Shown in pieces: positions 26,999 through 35,968 of a stretch of DNA of 64,000 nucleotides. Position 1 is the first letter of the stretch. Each line of letters opens with the position of its first letter. This DNA comes from JADKIH01 sp049363815 (GTDB lineage Bacteria > Bacteroidota > Bacteroidia > AKYH767-A > 2013-40CM-41-45), in contig JBMQEM010000163.1 in assembly GCA_049363815.1 (NCBI GenBank), positions 1 through 64,000 of the forward strand, given 5' to 3'. Below the pieces are notes generated by a model that saw only the letters and a program-made list of their open reading frames with translations, did not search any database and was not told where the DNA came from. The position numbers were made by a program, and so were the translations under genes.

Positions 26999-28777
26999 CT
27001 ATTGCGACCTGGAACTAAACTGAATATCATATAACTCTTTATATAGTCCTTCTTTTTTGAGAAGTTCCTGATGATTGCCTTCTTCCATTACTCTTCCATG
27101 ATCAAGAACAATGATCTTGTCAGCATTTTGAATCGTAGCTAGTCTGTGTGCTATTACAATTGAAGTTCTGTTTTTTGTGAGAGTGGTCGTAGCATTCTGA
27201 ATAAGCTCTTCGCTTTCACTGTCTATTGACGACGTAGCTTCATCCAGTATTAATATAGCAGGATCAAAAACATAAGCCCTGATAAAAGAGATCAGTTGCC
27301 TTTGTCCGACAGATAGCATTGCCCCTCTTTCCATGACATTAAAATCATATTTACCCGGAAGACGTTCGATGAAACTATCGGCTCCAACAGCTTTGGATGC
27401 GGCAACTACCTGATCGGATTTGATTGAGTGGTCGTTTAGAGTGATATTATTGATGATGGAATCTGAAAACAGAAATACATCCTGAAGTACGACAGCAATT
27501 TGTTTTCGTAATTCAGAAAGTTCATATTCTCTGATATCAATATTGTCAATTGTAATTCTGCCTTTCTGAAATTCATACATTCTGCTGACCAGATTTATTA
27601 CAGACGATTTCCCGGCACCTGTTGCTCCTATCAACGCCAGGGTTTCTCCTGACTTGATCTCAAAACTCACATCCTTCAATATCCATTCGGTTTCATCGGG
27701 ATCAAGAGAATCATTATAAGCAAACCACACATTCTCAAATCTGATATTGCCGTCGATATTACGTTTTAATTTTCCTTTATCTTCAATGAACTCAGAAGTA
27801 TCAAGAACCTTCATCACCCGTTCTCCACTGACCATTCCCATCTGCAGGGTATTGAATTTATCGGCTAATTCCCGGATGGGCCGGAAAAGAAGGTTGATGT
27901 ACATAATGAAGGCCATGATATTCCCAAGGGAAACGTCATGCGAAATTACTCCGCTTGATCCCCACCAAATCAATAGGCCAAGAGAAGTTGTAGAAAGTAA
28001 TTCGACAACAGGGAAAAAAATGCTGTAATACCAGACCGACCTGATATTGGCTTTCATATGTTCTTTGTTGATCTTTTTGAAGCGGTTCATTTCTTCCTCT
28101 TCCCTGTTAAAGATCTGCACTACGCTGATACCAGTAATATGCTCCTGAACAAATGTGTTTAATGCAGCCACCTGATTTCTTACTTCTCTGAACGTCTTAT
28201 TTATTCCATACTGAAAGATCCGTGTTGCAATCATTAAGATGGGGATAGTACTCAAACTGATCAATGCAAGCCGCCAGTCAATATAGAACATGGCTAAAAC
28301 AATCAGCAGCAACATCAGCAGATCGCCAATGATCACGATCAATCCCTCACTGAAAATATCTGCGATCGTCTCAAGATCACTTACAGTTCTGGTTACAAGA
28401 GTCCCAATGGGAGTATGATCAAAAAATTTTAACCGTAAACTTAAAATATGCCGGAATAATTTTACTCTCAGATCTTTTACAACAGATTGCCCTAACCAAT
28501 TGGTCAGATAGGTATGGATATACTGAAGAACCGTCTGAGTGATCAGTAGACCGACCATCAATAACATCATATAACTCAGCCCTGCTGCATCCAGATGGAT
28601 AATATAATTATCAACAGTATGCTGGATCAGTACCGGTCGTAAAATAGCCACAAAGGCAAGAACCAGTGTAAGCCCAACACTGAGGTAAAATTTCTTTTTA
28701 TATGGTTTGGTAAAAGCAAAGATCCTTCTGAGGATCTTCAAATCAAATGCTTTACCAACAACGGTTTCTTTTGACAT
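26999..28777 (-). CDS. ABC transporter, fused permease/ATPase (exporter type)
   Basis: A 592-aa MsbA/MdlB-like half transporter in the inner membrane, probably a homodimer. The six-helix exporter membrane domain covers about 20-320. The ATPase domain has Walker A GATGAGKSS (near 390), Q-loop VLQDVFLFSD, signature LSVGQRQL, Walker B ILILDEATSSID and H-loop IVIAHRLAT. The signature has Val where Gly is usual (LSGGQ). Substrate cannot be deduced. The ATG overlaps the truA stop by one base (TAATG). Confidence 0.92.
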   Translation of the reverse strand: MSKETVVGKAFDLKILRRIFAFTKPYKKKFYLSVGLTLVLAFVAILRPVLIQHTVDNYIIHLDAAGLSYMMLLMVGLLITQTVLQYIHTYLTNWLGQSVVKDLRVKLFRHILSLRLKFFDHTPIGTLVTRTVSDLETIADIFSEGLIVIIGDLLMLLLIVLAMFYIDWRLALISLSTIPILMIATRIFQYGINKTFREVRNQVAALNTFVQEHITGISVVQIFNREEEEMNRFKKINKEHMKANIRSVWYYSIFFPVVELLSTTSLGLLIWWGSSGVISHDVSLGNIMAFIMYINLLFRPIRELADKFNTLQMGMVSGERVMKVLDTSEFIEDKGKLKRNIDGNIRFENVWFAYNDSLDPDETEWILKDVSFEIKSGETLALIGATGAGKSSVINLVSRMYEFQKGRITIDNIDIREYELSELRKQIAVVLQDVFLFSDSIINNITLNDHSIKSDQVVAASKAVGADSFIERLPGKYDFNVMERGAMLSVGQRQLISFIRAYVFDPAILILDEATSSIDSESEELIQNATTTLTKNRTSIVIAHRLATIQNADKIIVLDHGRVMEEGNHQELLKKEGLYKELYDIQFSSRSQ

Positions 28778-29538
28778 TACAATAAAGGAAAAGGGTATTC
28801 AATATTTGTTAAGTACAAACCATGAGCCGGAACTGAAACGCCGGCTTCACTTCTGCTTTTACTTTCCAGGATTTTCCGGAATTGGTCTTCCGATAAATTC
28901 TTTTCAGCACACATGATCAGAGTTCCTACAATAGCCCTGACCATATTCCGCAAAAAACGGTCCGCCTGAATAGTAAAGATCTTTTTTCCATTGCTATCCA
29001 TTGACCATTCAGCATGCATGATCTTACAATTATTGGTAAAAGTCTGTGTGTTCGATTTGCTGAAACTTGTAAAATCAGTATACTCTTTAAGAACAAATAA
29101 GTATTTATTAAGTTCTGTGATCTCAGGAATATTCAGGTTAAACCAGGCCCTGTTGATCATAAATGGATCTTTGTAGTTGATAATATGATACTCGTAAGTT
29201 CTACTGGTGGCCGAGAAACGGGCATGGTGGTCCATCTCAACCCGGGAAATTGACCTGACTGCTATTTCCATTGGTAAAATTGCATTCAATTTATGGACAA
29301 GATCAGAAATATCATCTATTTTTTCTGATTCAAAATGTGCATAAAATATCCGGGCATGAACACCGGTATCAGTACGGCCACATCCTGTTGTTTCAACCGG
29401 TTTCCGGAAAAGGATCTCCAATGCTTTATTCAATTCGCCTTGTACTGAATTTGCATTTTGCTGAACCTGCCAACCGTGAAATTTTGTACCTTCAAAAGAT
29501 AGCCTTATAAAATATCTGTAGTATCCGGATAAATTCAT
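28777..29538 (-). CDS. truA: tRNA pseudouridine synthase A
   Basis: Forms pseudouridine at tRNA positions 38-40. It is 253 aa, full length. The catalytic Asp is in GCGRTDTGVHA, about residue 57. Other family features are RYFIRLSFEGTKFHGWQVQ at the N-terminus, RFSATSRTYEYHI, and FLRNMVRAIVGTL. It sits 3 nt after the stop of the 7TM-HD gene and overlaps the ABC exporter start, so the three genes form one operon. Confidence 0.95.
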   Translation of the reverse strand: MNLSGYYRYFIRLSFEGTKFHGWQVQQNANSVQGELNKALEILFRKPVETTGCGRTDTGVHARIFYAHFESEKIDDISDLVHKLNAILPMEIAVRSISRVEMDHHARFSATSRTYEYHIINYKDPFMINRAWFNLNIPEITELNKYLFVLKEYTDFTSFSKSNTQTFTNNCKIMHAEWSMDSNGKKIFTIQADRFLRNMVRAIVGTLIMCAEKNLSEDQFRKILESKSRSEAGVSVPAHGLYLTNIEYPFPLL

Positions 29539-29541
29539 CTA

Positions 29542-31635
29542 TTAGCGTGGATATTCAATCCGAATATGATAAATGGACATTAACATCTTCTTGAACAACT
29601 TTTTAATCTCGCTGATATCTTTCAACGTAATTGGTGCATTGTCAAATTGTTTTTGTGTGATCTGATTATCGATAATTGAATCAACAAGATTACTGATTGA
29701 TTCAGCATCTGCGTTTTTCAGACTTCTTGATGCAGCTTCTACAGAATCCGCCATCATCAGCACAGCGGTTTCCCTGGAAAATGGCAGCGGTCCCGGATAC
29801 CGGAATAGAATTTCATCAGGAACCATTTCGGGAAAATTCTTCAGAAAGGACTGATAGAAAAACTGTAACCGGACGGTTCCATGATGTGTTCTGATAAAAT
29901 CGATGATCTGTTCAGGTAACTTATGTTTACGGGCTTTCTCTATTCCTCTTATCACATGACTCTTAATGATCTTGGCACTTTCTTCAAAGGACAGATCATC
30001 ATGCGGATTGCTTTGAGTATTCTGGTTCTCGATAAAATACATTGGCATATCTGCTTTTCCAATATCATGATACATTGCGCCGGCTCTGATAAGTAATGGA
30101 TTTCCTCCGATATGAAAGATTGCAGCTTCAGCAAGGTTGGCCACTTGCAAACTATGCTGGAATGAACCGGGTGCCTTCATTGAAAGTTCGCGCATAAGAG
30201 GCGAATTTGAATCTGACAATTCCATCAAGGAAACATCAGAAAGAAAACCGAATGCTTTTTCAAAAATAAATATCAGAGGAAAAGCGAACAAAGTAATTAT
30301 GGAATTCCCGAGGAACCATTTTAAATTCATCCATTCTATACTCCTTAAATTTGCTTCATGCAGTATTGATACGCCTACAAAGGATATCGTATAGGAAAGA
30401 AAGATCATTAACACGGATATAAAAAACTGAACCCTTCTGCTCATGTTGAGTATTGTAAAAATGGAAACCATTCCGGCAATGGTTTGGATGAACATGAATT
30501 CGAAACCACTTGGTGCTTCGAATCCAATGATAAGAAGAGTGACAATGTGAGTAAATAATGCTGTTCTGGTATCGAAGAATGCCCTGACTATAATCGGAAG
30601 TATACAGACCGGAACAAGATACATGTCAAACAGGTTGATTTTTCTTGCCCACAGAAACAGATAGGTGATCAAGACGATCAAAAGCATGAGAAGTAAGATC
30701 TTCTTGCTGTCATCAAAGATATCTTTACGGTAAAGAAAAAGGAATAAGACAAGCATCATCATTGCAAGTGATACAAGAATGAAATGTCCCATAAGCATCA
30801 TCCATCGTGCACTGCTGCTGAATTCCTGATTCTTCATTTCTGCTTTCAGAGATTCCAGTTTCTGAAAACGTATGTCGTCTATGATCTCACCTTTGAGGAT
30901 AACTACTTCATCTTTCTGAACCAATCCGTGTGAGAGACTGATCTTGTCAATGAGTTGTTTGGTCCATTGACGTGTTGCCTGATCATCATATAAAATGTTA
31001 TGTGATAAAGCATTTTCAAGTAAAGGTGCGAGCAGTGACTGGTCGGCTGCAGAAATATTTTCCAGTTGTGACTGGATAAAGGAAAATGCCGTTTGAATGG
31101 TATAGTAATCATTGAGATTATGCTCCTCTGCAATATTATCCTTGACGATCGTAATGATACCATCCGGATTATTATTCTTCGTTTTATCGTTGATGAGAAT
31201 GATGCCTTTATCATAGATCATTTTCAGTATCTGAACTCCGATGGTTTCCTGTACTTGTTTGAGCTTTTCCTGTTGCTCAATTTCTTTGTAATTCTGAGCA
31301 GAACTTCTGAATCGTTTATTCCAGACATCTGAAAGTTCATTTTTGAAAAGATAGACCTTTTGTTCAGAAAGTTTATCGTCAAACCTATAGAAAGGGTGAC
31401 TGTTTTTCATAACAGTAGCTTTCTCCTCATTCAGTTCGGCTTCCGTTTTGTTGATAGCAAAATCAAAAGGTGCCATCAGATTTTCAAATGCCCAAGGTTT
31501 ACCTTTCTGATATGTATAGTTGAACTGAGTTTCTTTAGGAAGTGCGATAACGATCATCACCACAGTGACGATGATCAATACGATCTTAGAGATACTTTCG
31601 TGTTGATTGGAAAGGCGGACGAAATAATTCTTCAT
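29542..31635 (-). CDS. 7TM-HD family cyclic dinucleotide phosphodiesterase (PgpH-like)
   Basis: A 697-aa inner-membrane protein. One N-terminal helix (about 17-35) is followed by a large extracytoplasmic 7TMR-HDED domain (to about 270), seven membrane helices (about 280-480) and a cytoplasmic HD domain. The HD signature is YHDIGKADMPMYFIENQ, with an upstream HSLQVANLAEAA His and a later RTHHGT. PgpH relatives hydrolyse c-di-AMP to pApA, so a signalling role is likely. It starts the operon with truA and the ABC exporter. Confidence 0.92.
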   Translation of the reverse strand: MKNYFVRLSNQHESISKIVLIIVTVVMIVIALPKETQFNYTYQKGKPWAFENLMAPFDFAINKTEAELNEEKATVMKNSHPFYRFDDKLSEQKVYLFKNELSDVWNKRFRSSAQNYKEIEQQEKLKQVQETIGVQILKMIYDKGIILINDKTKNNNPDGIITIVKDNIAEEHNLNDYYTIQTAFSFIQSQLENISAADQSLLAPLLENALSHNILYDDQATRQWTKQLIDKISLSHGLVQKDEVVILKGEIIDDIRFQKLESLKAEMKNQEFSSSARWMMLMGHFILVSLAMMMLVLFLFLYRKDIFDDSKKILLLMLLIVLITYLFLWARKINLFDMYLVPVCILPIIVRAFFDTRTALFTHIVTLLIIGFEAPSGFEFMFIQTIAGMVSIFTILNMSRRVQFFISVLMIFLSYTISFVGVSILHEANLRSIEWMNLKWFLGNSIITLFAFPLIFIFEKAFGFLSDVSLMELSDSNSPLMRELSMKAPGSFQHSLQVANLAEAAIFHIGGNPLLIRAGAMYHDIGKADMPMYFIENQNTQSNPHDDLSFEESAKIIKSHVIRGIEKARKHKLPEQIIDFIRTHHGTVRLQFFYQSFLKNFPEMVPDEILFRYPGPLPFSRETAVLMMADSVEAASRSLKNADAESISNLVDSIIDNQITQKQFDNAPITLKDISEIKKLFKKMLMSIYHIRIEYPR

Positions 31636-31851
31636 TTTTTACAGAATGGCAGCAATTTACAACTTTAAATACAGTCAGAATTCAATACATATGAGGATTG
31701 ATCAACAATTATTCTGTGCTAAATTGTCTGGTCTTTCTGGTTCCCGGATTCATCATTCCGTTCAGACCAAATCTGATGAATTGTCAAAAATATTTGATAA
31801 TCATATACTTCCGCTAGGAGCAGTTGAATACCCTTGAAACCCTTTTTTAAG

Positions 31852-31859
31852 TACCTTTG
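31852..31859 (+). promoter_or_regulatory. -7 element of the thiolase gene
   Basis: TACCTTTG, exact consensus, 23 nt before the ATG at 31883; TTG at 31834-31836 is 15 bp upstream, slightly short. The rest of the 31636-31851 divergent intergenic region shows no other clear element. Confidence 0.5.
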
Positions 31860-31882
31860 CGACTCAATTCTAACAATTGTTT

Positions 31883-33061
31883 ATGAAAGAAGTATATATC
31901 ATATCTACTGCGCGTACTCCAATCGGCAGTTTCGGTGGATCGTTATCGCCATTAACAGCAACACAGTTGGGCGCACATGCAATTAAATCAGCTCTGGAAA
32001 AAGTAAAACTTGATCCTAAGGAGGTTCAGGAAGTTTATATGGGAAATGTACTTTCTGCAGGAGTCGGACAAGCTCCGGTTACACAGGCCTCAATTTGGTC
32101 CGGTATACCAAATACGACACCGGGAACTACAGTCAATAAGGTTTGTGCTTCAGGAATGAAAGCGATCATGCTTGGGGCTGAATCGATCATGTTGGGATTG
32201 AATGATTGTGTTGTTGCAGGGGGTATGGAAAGCATGAGTAATGTTCCCTACTATCTTGATAAGGCAAGAAACGGCTATAAACTTGGTCATGGCAGTATTA
32301 CTGACGGACTGGTAAAGGATGGTCTGTGGGATGTTTACAAAGATTATCATATGGGAACAGCTGCTGAACTTTGTGCAACCGAATGTAAAATTTCAAGAGA
32401 AGATCAGGATGCCTATGCTCTTGAATCCTATAAACGTTCAAAAGAGGCATACGCAGGTGGAATGTTCAAGGATGAGATCTCACCGGTGAGTGTTCCGGTA
32501 AGAGGAAAAGACCCAATTGTAATTTCTGAAGACGAAGAATATAAAAATCTGAAAGCAGATAAAGTTGCCGGACTAAAACCGGCTTTCCAGAAAGATGGTA
32601 CAGTAACGGCAGCGAATGCATCTAAACTGAATGATGGTGCTGCAGCTGTTATCCTAATGAGCAAAGAGAAAGCTGAAAAACTTGGATTGAAACCGATAGC
32701 AAAGATCCGCGGATTCGCAGATGCACAGCAGGCTCCTGAATGGTTTACTACTACTCCATCCAAAGCAATTCCAAAAGCTGCAGAGAGAGCAGGATTGAAA
32801 CTTGAGAATGTTGACTATTTTGAGATCAACGAAGCATTTTCAGTAGTTTCTATTGCAAACAATCAGTTGATGAAACTTGATCCGGCGAAAGTGAATGTTT
32901 TCGGTGGTGCAGTATCGCTAGGCCATCCACTTGGTGCTTCAGGTGCAAGAATTGTCGTAACACTACTCAATGTTTTAAAACAAAAAGGCGGAAAGATAGG
33001 CGCTGCAGGAATTTGTAATGGTGGTGGCGGTGCCAGTGCAATTATTGTTGAATTAGTATAA
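31883..33061 (+). CDS. Acetyl-CoA C-acyltransferase (thiolase)
   Basis: Condenses or cleaves acyl-CoA, forming acetoacetyl-CoA or releasing acetyl-CoA. It is 392 aa from the ATG at 31883; a TTG two codons before is less likely. The nucleophile Cys is in NKVCASGMKA (about residue 88), the His in GHPLGASGAR (about 350), and the second Cys in CNGGGGASA (about 380). The NEAFSVV loop is typical of biosynthetic/acetyl-CoA acetyltransferase-type thiolases. It is monocistronic or co-transcribed with the NlpC gene 34 nt downstream. Confidence 0.95.
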   Translation: MKEVYIISTARTPIGSFGGSLSPLTATQLGAHAIKSALEKVKLDPKEVQEVYMGNVLSAGVGQAPVTQASIWSGIPNTTPGTTVNKVCASGMKAIMLGAESIMLGLNDCVVAGGMESMSNVPYYLDKARNGYKLGHGSITDGLVKDGLWDVYKDYHMGTAAELCATECKISREDQDAYALESYKRSKEAYAGGMFKDEISPVSVPVRGKDPIVISEDEEYKNLKADKVAGLKPAFQKDGTVTAANASKLNDGAAAVILMSKEKAEKLGLKPIAKIRGFADAQQAPEWFTTTPSKAIPKAAERAGLKLENVDYFEINEAFSVVSIANNQLMKLDPAKVNVFGGAVSLGHPLGASGARIVVTLLNVLKQKGGKIGAAGICNGGGGASAIIVELV

Positions 33062-33095
33062 CAATTCTTTGTGAGAAACCGTTTTAAGAACTGAT

Positions 33096-33866
33096 ATGTT
33101 CGCAATCTGCAATCTTAGTCTTGTACCTGTCCGGAAAGAATCTTCTGATAAGAGTGAAATGGTCACTCAACTTTTGTTTGGTGACCTCATCGAAATTCTT
33201 GACAAACAGAAAAGCTGGTTCAAGATAAAAGTTATTGCAGACGATTATCCGGGATGGATCGATCAGAAGCAGGTTTCTTTCATCACCGAGGAGGAGAAAG
33301 ATTTATATCAATTGAATTCATCTTTTTTATCCAATGATATTCTTCAGATCGCAATCCTGAACAATTCTGAAATGTGTACGATCGTTAAGGGTTCTACACT
33401 TCCCTTCTATTCGAATAAGTCACTCACATTTGGAGGGAATAAATATTCATTTGAAGGAAATACAATCGATGGATCTTCTAAGCGCCCGGAACAAATTACT
33501 CTACAGGCTCAGCTATACCTTAACTCTCCTTATTTATGGGGTGGTAAATCACCGTTTGGAATCGATTGCTCTGGACTAACTCAAATGGTCTATAAAATTT
33601 GTGGGTATCAACTCAGACGTGATGCCATTCAACAGTCAGAGCAAGGAGAAACTATCAGTTTTTTAGAAGAATGTAAGCCTGGAGATCTGGCTTTCTTTGA
33701 CAATGATGAAGGAAAGATCATTCACGTCGGCATCATTACTCATGGAAATAACATAATTCATGCAAGTGGAAAGGTCAGGCTGGACAAATTAGATCACCAG
33801 GGAATTTTTAATTCTGAAACAAAGAAATACTCGCACAAACTGAGATTATTAAAGCGAATGATCTGA
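33096..33866 (+). CDS. NlpC/P60 (C40) peptidoglycan hydrolase with SH3 domain
   Basis: A 256-aa cell-wall endopeptidase-like protein cleaving D-Glu-diamino-acid bonds in stem peptides. The N-terminal bacterial SH3 domain is at 1-65 (VPVRKESSDKSEMVTQLLFG), a linker follows, and the C40 domain is at about 130-256. The catalytic Cys is in FGIDCSGLTQMVYK, the His in IIHVGIITHG, and the polar third residue in NNIIHASGK. There is no signal peptide; family members in Bacteroidota often lack an obvious one. It converges with the YdeI-like gene 11 nt away. Confidence 0.9.
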   Translation: MFAICNLSLVPVRKESSDKSEMVTQLLFGDLIEILDKQKSWFKIKVIADDYPGWIDQKQVSFITEEEKDLYQLNSSFLSNDILQIAILNNSEMCTIVKGSTLPFYSNKSLTFGGNKYSFEGNTIDGSSKRPEQITLQAQLYLNSPYLWGGKSPFGIDCSGLTQMVYKICGYQLRRDAIQQSEQGETISFLEECKPGDLAFFDNDEGKIIHVGIITHGNNIIHASGKVRLDKLDHQGIFNSETKKYSHKLRLLKRMI

Positions 33867-33877
33867 AATAATTCAGT

Positions 33878-34471
33878 TTACTTTTTGTATTTCCAGTTCC
33901 TGTCTTTTCCTTCAGCAAGCCACTGCATCATGGTTCCTATTCTTTTGAGTTTAGTAGCTTCCGTCTTAGCATCTTCGACCCATTCTACATATTCCTTTTT
34001 GTTACTGTTTGAAAAATTTGAAAATGTTTCGAAGGCTTTTTTATTTTTTTTGATAGTCTGAAGAAGATAATCAGGAACTTTTATTTCAGTCAATGACTTT
34101 GGTTTTGACCTTGTAGGTGATTTCACCCCTTCCTCATTCAGCTTCATCGCTTTCTTTATGATAATGCCCAGCACTTTGTCAGAAGGAAGATCTTTTACAC
34201 TTGTAATTTTTCCTAACTGACCCATTGCAGAATCATCCTCAATGGCTTTCAATTCCGGGATCAAAGGACCTTTCCAGAATCCGATGGCGCAATGATGATT
34301 GAAGGAAGCCATACTGCATAATATTCCTTTGTACTGAAAATGCGGGAAACCCCATTTCAGACATTCATCGACTGCCGGGCAGTTTTTATGGACAATTTTT
34401 CGAAAATAACTAAGAATAGGTTTGGCAAAATCGTGTGACTCACTAATATATTTATCAATATCGTTTTTCAT
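33878..34471 (-). CDS. YdeI/DUF1801 family protein
   Basis: A 197-aa cytoplasmic protein. The DUF1801 part (residues 1-110) is recognised by the FRKIVHKNCPAVDECLKWGF block, the FPHFQYKGILCSMASFNHH segment and FWKG. The C-terminal part has the YdeI-type 'VPDYLLQTIKKNKKAFETFS' followed by KKEYVEWVEDAKTEATKLKR and a WLAEGK end. No catalytic function is established; some relatives affect peptide resistance. The start ATG at 34471 is preferred to the preceding GTG. It follows the methyltransferase gene by 12 nt. Confidence 0.85.
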   Translation of the reverse strand: MKNDIDKYISESHDFAKPILSYFRKIVHKNCPAVDECLKWGFPHFQYKGILCSMASFNHHCAIGFWKGPLIPELKAIEDDSAMGQLGKITSVKDLPSDKVLGIIIKKAMKLNEEGVKSPTRSKPKSLTEIKVPDYLLQTIKKNKKAFETFSNFSNSNKKEYVEWVEDAKTEATKLKRIGTMMQWLAEGKDRNWKYKK

Positions 34472-34483
34472 CACAGTACATTT

Positions 34484-35278
34484 CTAGTTTTTTTGAATGA
34501 CAATGAAATAAAACTGGTTAAAATTTTTCAAGAAACTAATCTTTCCCAAAGTATAATTCAGCTTATTCAGATATTTGAATCCCGGGATCTTATGAAGGAA
34601 ATACCAATAAAATAAATTAGTACCTGTTGTATGAATCAATTTTGTGTCAGGAAAATCGAATAATTTTTTACTCCGGCTGGAGGGAAACTGAAGGTGATCA
34701 TATAGTTCACCTTGGATCTTTTTACCTCTGAGGATATATGACCATTTTGTAAGAAAGTAGGGATAAGAGTTTGCGTTGGGTAATGTTATTACGGCAACTC
34801 CCCCCTTATTCAATTTATTGTGGATATGTGTTATAACTTTATCAGGGTTCTGTGTATGTTCTATAACTTCAGTACATAAAATAAAATCAACTTTTTCATT
34901 ATCATTCAATTCTTCTGCATTTTGATATTGGAAATCCAGGCTTTTAGATGGTTCGCTAACTGAATTTTTCTTTTTCGCAATCTCTAATAATGGCCTGTCA
35001 ATATCTATTCCCAGTACATTTTTAAATCCGAAGTCTGAAAGGAGCTTGCTGTATATTCCACAGTTGCATCCAATGTCCAAAGCTTTTTCATAGGATTTGA
35101 TTACTTTATTTAATTCAAGTTTTTTCAATATTTCAACGAACAAATTGATACGTAACCTATGTAAATGCAAGGTGGGCAGATCAATGTAATCGTAGGTTTG
35201 ATTTAAGATTTGTTGAAATTCGTCATTTTTATCATTAAAGAACTTTGGTTTATATCCTTGAAATAAATTTTTTGACAT
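34484..35278 (-). CDS. Class I SAM-dependent methyltransferase
   Basis: A 264-aa cytoplasmic enzyme. Motif I is ALDIGCNCGIYSKLLSDFG (about 87-105); motif II-like acidic DIDRPLLEIA; motif IV-like DFILCTEVIEHTQNP, as in UbiG/COQ5 and LPS-sugar methyltransferases; post-motif VITLPNANSYPYF. Only weak residues follow the fold, so the substrate is unclear. A TAAATTTA element lies about 30 nt upstream. AT-richness is higher than in neighbours, which hints at past transfer. Confidence 0.78.
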   Translation of the reverse strand: MSKNLFQGYKPKFFNDKNDEFQQILNQTYDYIDLPTLHLHRLRINLFVEILKKLELNKVIKSYEKALDIGCNCGIYSKLLSDFGFKNVLGIDIDRPLLEIAKKKNSVSEPSKSLDFQYQNAEELNDNEKVDFILCTEVIEHTQNPDKVITHIHNKLNKGGVAVITLPNANSYPYFLTKWSYILRGKKIQGELYDHLQFPSSRSKKLFDFPDTKLIHTTGTNLFYWYFLHKIPGFKYLNKLNYTLGKISFLKNFNQFYFIVIQKN

Positions 35279-35410
35279 GTTTTTTTCGTGTTTTAAAGCG
35301 TAAATTTAGACAATTCTTAGTGAGTTTTAAGAAATATTGGCTTTTATCGTAAAAAATGTCGAAATTTGGCATGAAAATTACGAAGGGTATTTTAGCAAAT
35401 ACTTGTTGTC

Positions 35411-35758
35411 ATGAAAAAAGTCTACATCTTCCTCCTTATATTGATTTCTGCCTCGTTTTCAGGGGTTCTTGCCCAAAATGGTGATACCTCCATTCCTATG
35501 TCACAGGAAAAAATGAATGTGTTTTATTCCGGCAGTGAAAACAATATCCATCTGAGTTATACGATTGCCCATCCGACTCCGGTAGAGATCAAAATAGTTG
35601 ATATTACCGGAAAAGAGATCCGGACGATAGTTACACCGCTTCAATTTCCGGGCACATATTCAGAGATCCTTGAAAGAAGCACTCTTCGCGATGGGATCTA
35701 TATTATGCAACTCAACTGGGGCGGAAAGAGATTCATTAAACGATTTATTATATCATAA
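35411..35758 (+). CDS. Short protein consisting almost only of a T9SS sorting domain
   Basis: A 115-aa exported protein. The signal peptide is at residues 1-21 (KKVYIFLLILISASFSGVLA). The remaining 94 residues read directly into a type A sorting domain: VFYSGSENNIHLSYTIAHP, VEIKIVDITGKEIRTIV, then DGIYIMQLNWGGKRFIKRFI. No separate cargo domain is visible between signal and sorting region, and the usual YPNP opening is replaced by VFYSGSENN. It could be a minimal cargo, a decoy substrate, or the remnant of a longer gene. A weak terminator follows. Confidence 0.72.
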   Translation: MKKVYIFLLILISASFSGVLAQNGDTSIPMSQEKMNVFYSGSENNIHLSYTIAHPTPVEIKIVDITGKEIRTIVTPLQFPGTYSEILERSTLRDGIYIMQLNWGGKRFIKRFIIS

Positions 35759-35779
35759 AAATTTCTTCAGAACATATCT

Positions 35780-35811
35780 AAGCGAATCATCACTGGTTCG
35801 CTTTTTTTATG
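35780..35811 (+). terminator. Terminator after the sorting-domain protein
   Basis: AAGCGAA / TTCGCTT stem with a 10-nt loop, followed by T7, 22 nt after the stop. Confidence 0.7.
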
Positions 35812-35968
35812 TCTTGCTTTGATCGCATAAGTGGAAACGTCACATTGTCTTGCTTATTTAAATCAAACTGTCAATCTGTACTGATCTTTGTCAAAATCCC
35901 ACTTTGGCAATTGTTTTGACGACCTAGTGCAACAAGTAATTTACTTTTAATCTGTAAATAATCAGAAC

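Noticed and set aside
31691..31837. Small plus-strand reading frame between the 7TM-HD and thiolase genes (IDQQLFCAKLSG...)
   Set aside because: No homologous pattern, no promoter or terminator, and it lies in the divergent promoter region with poor codon character.
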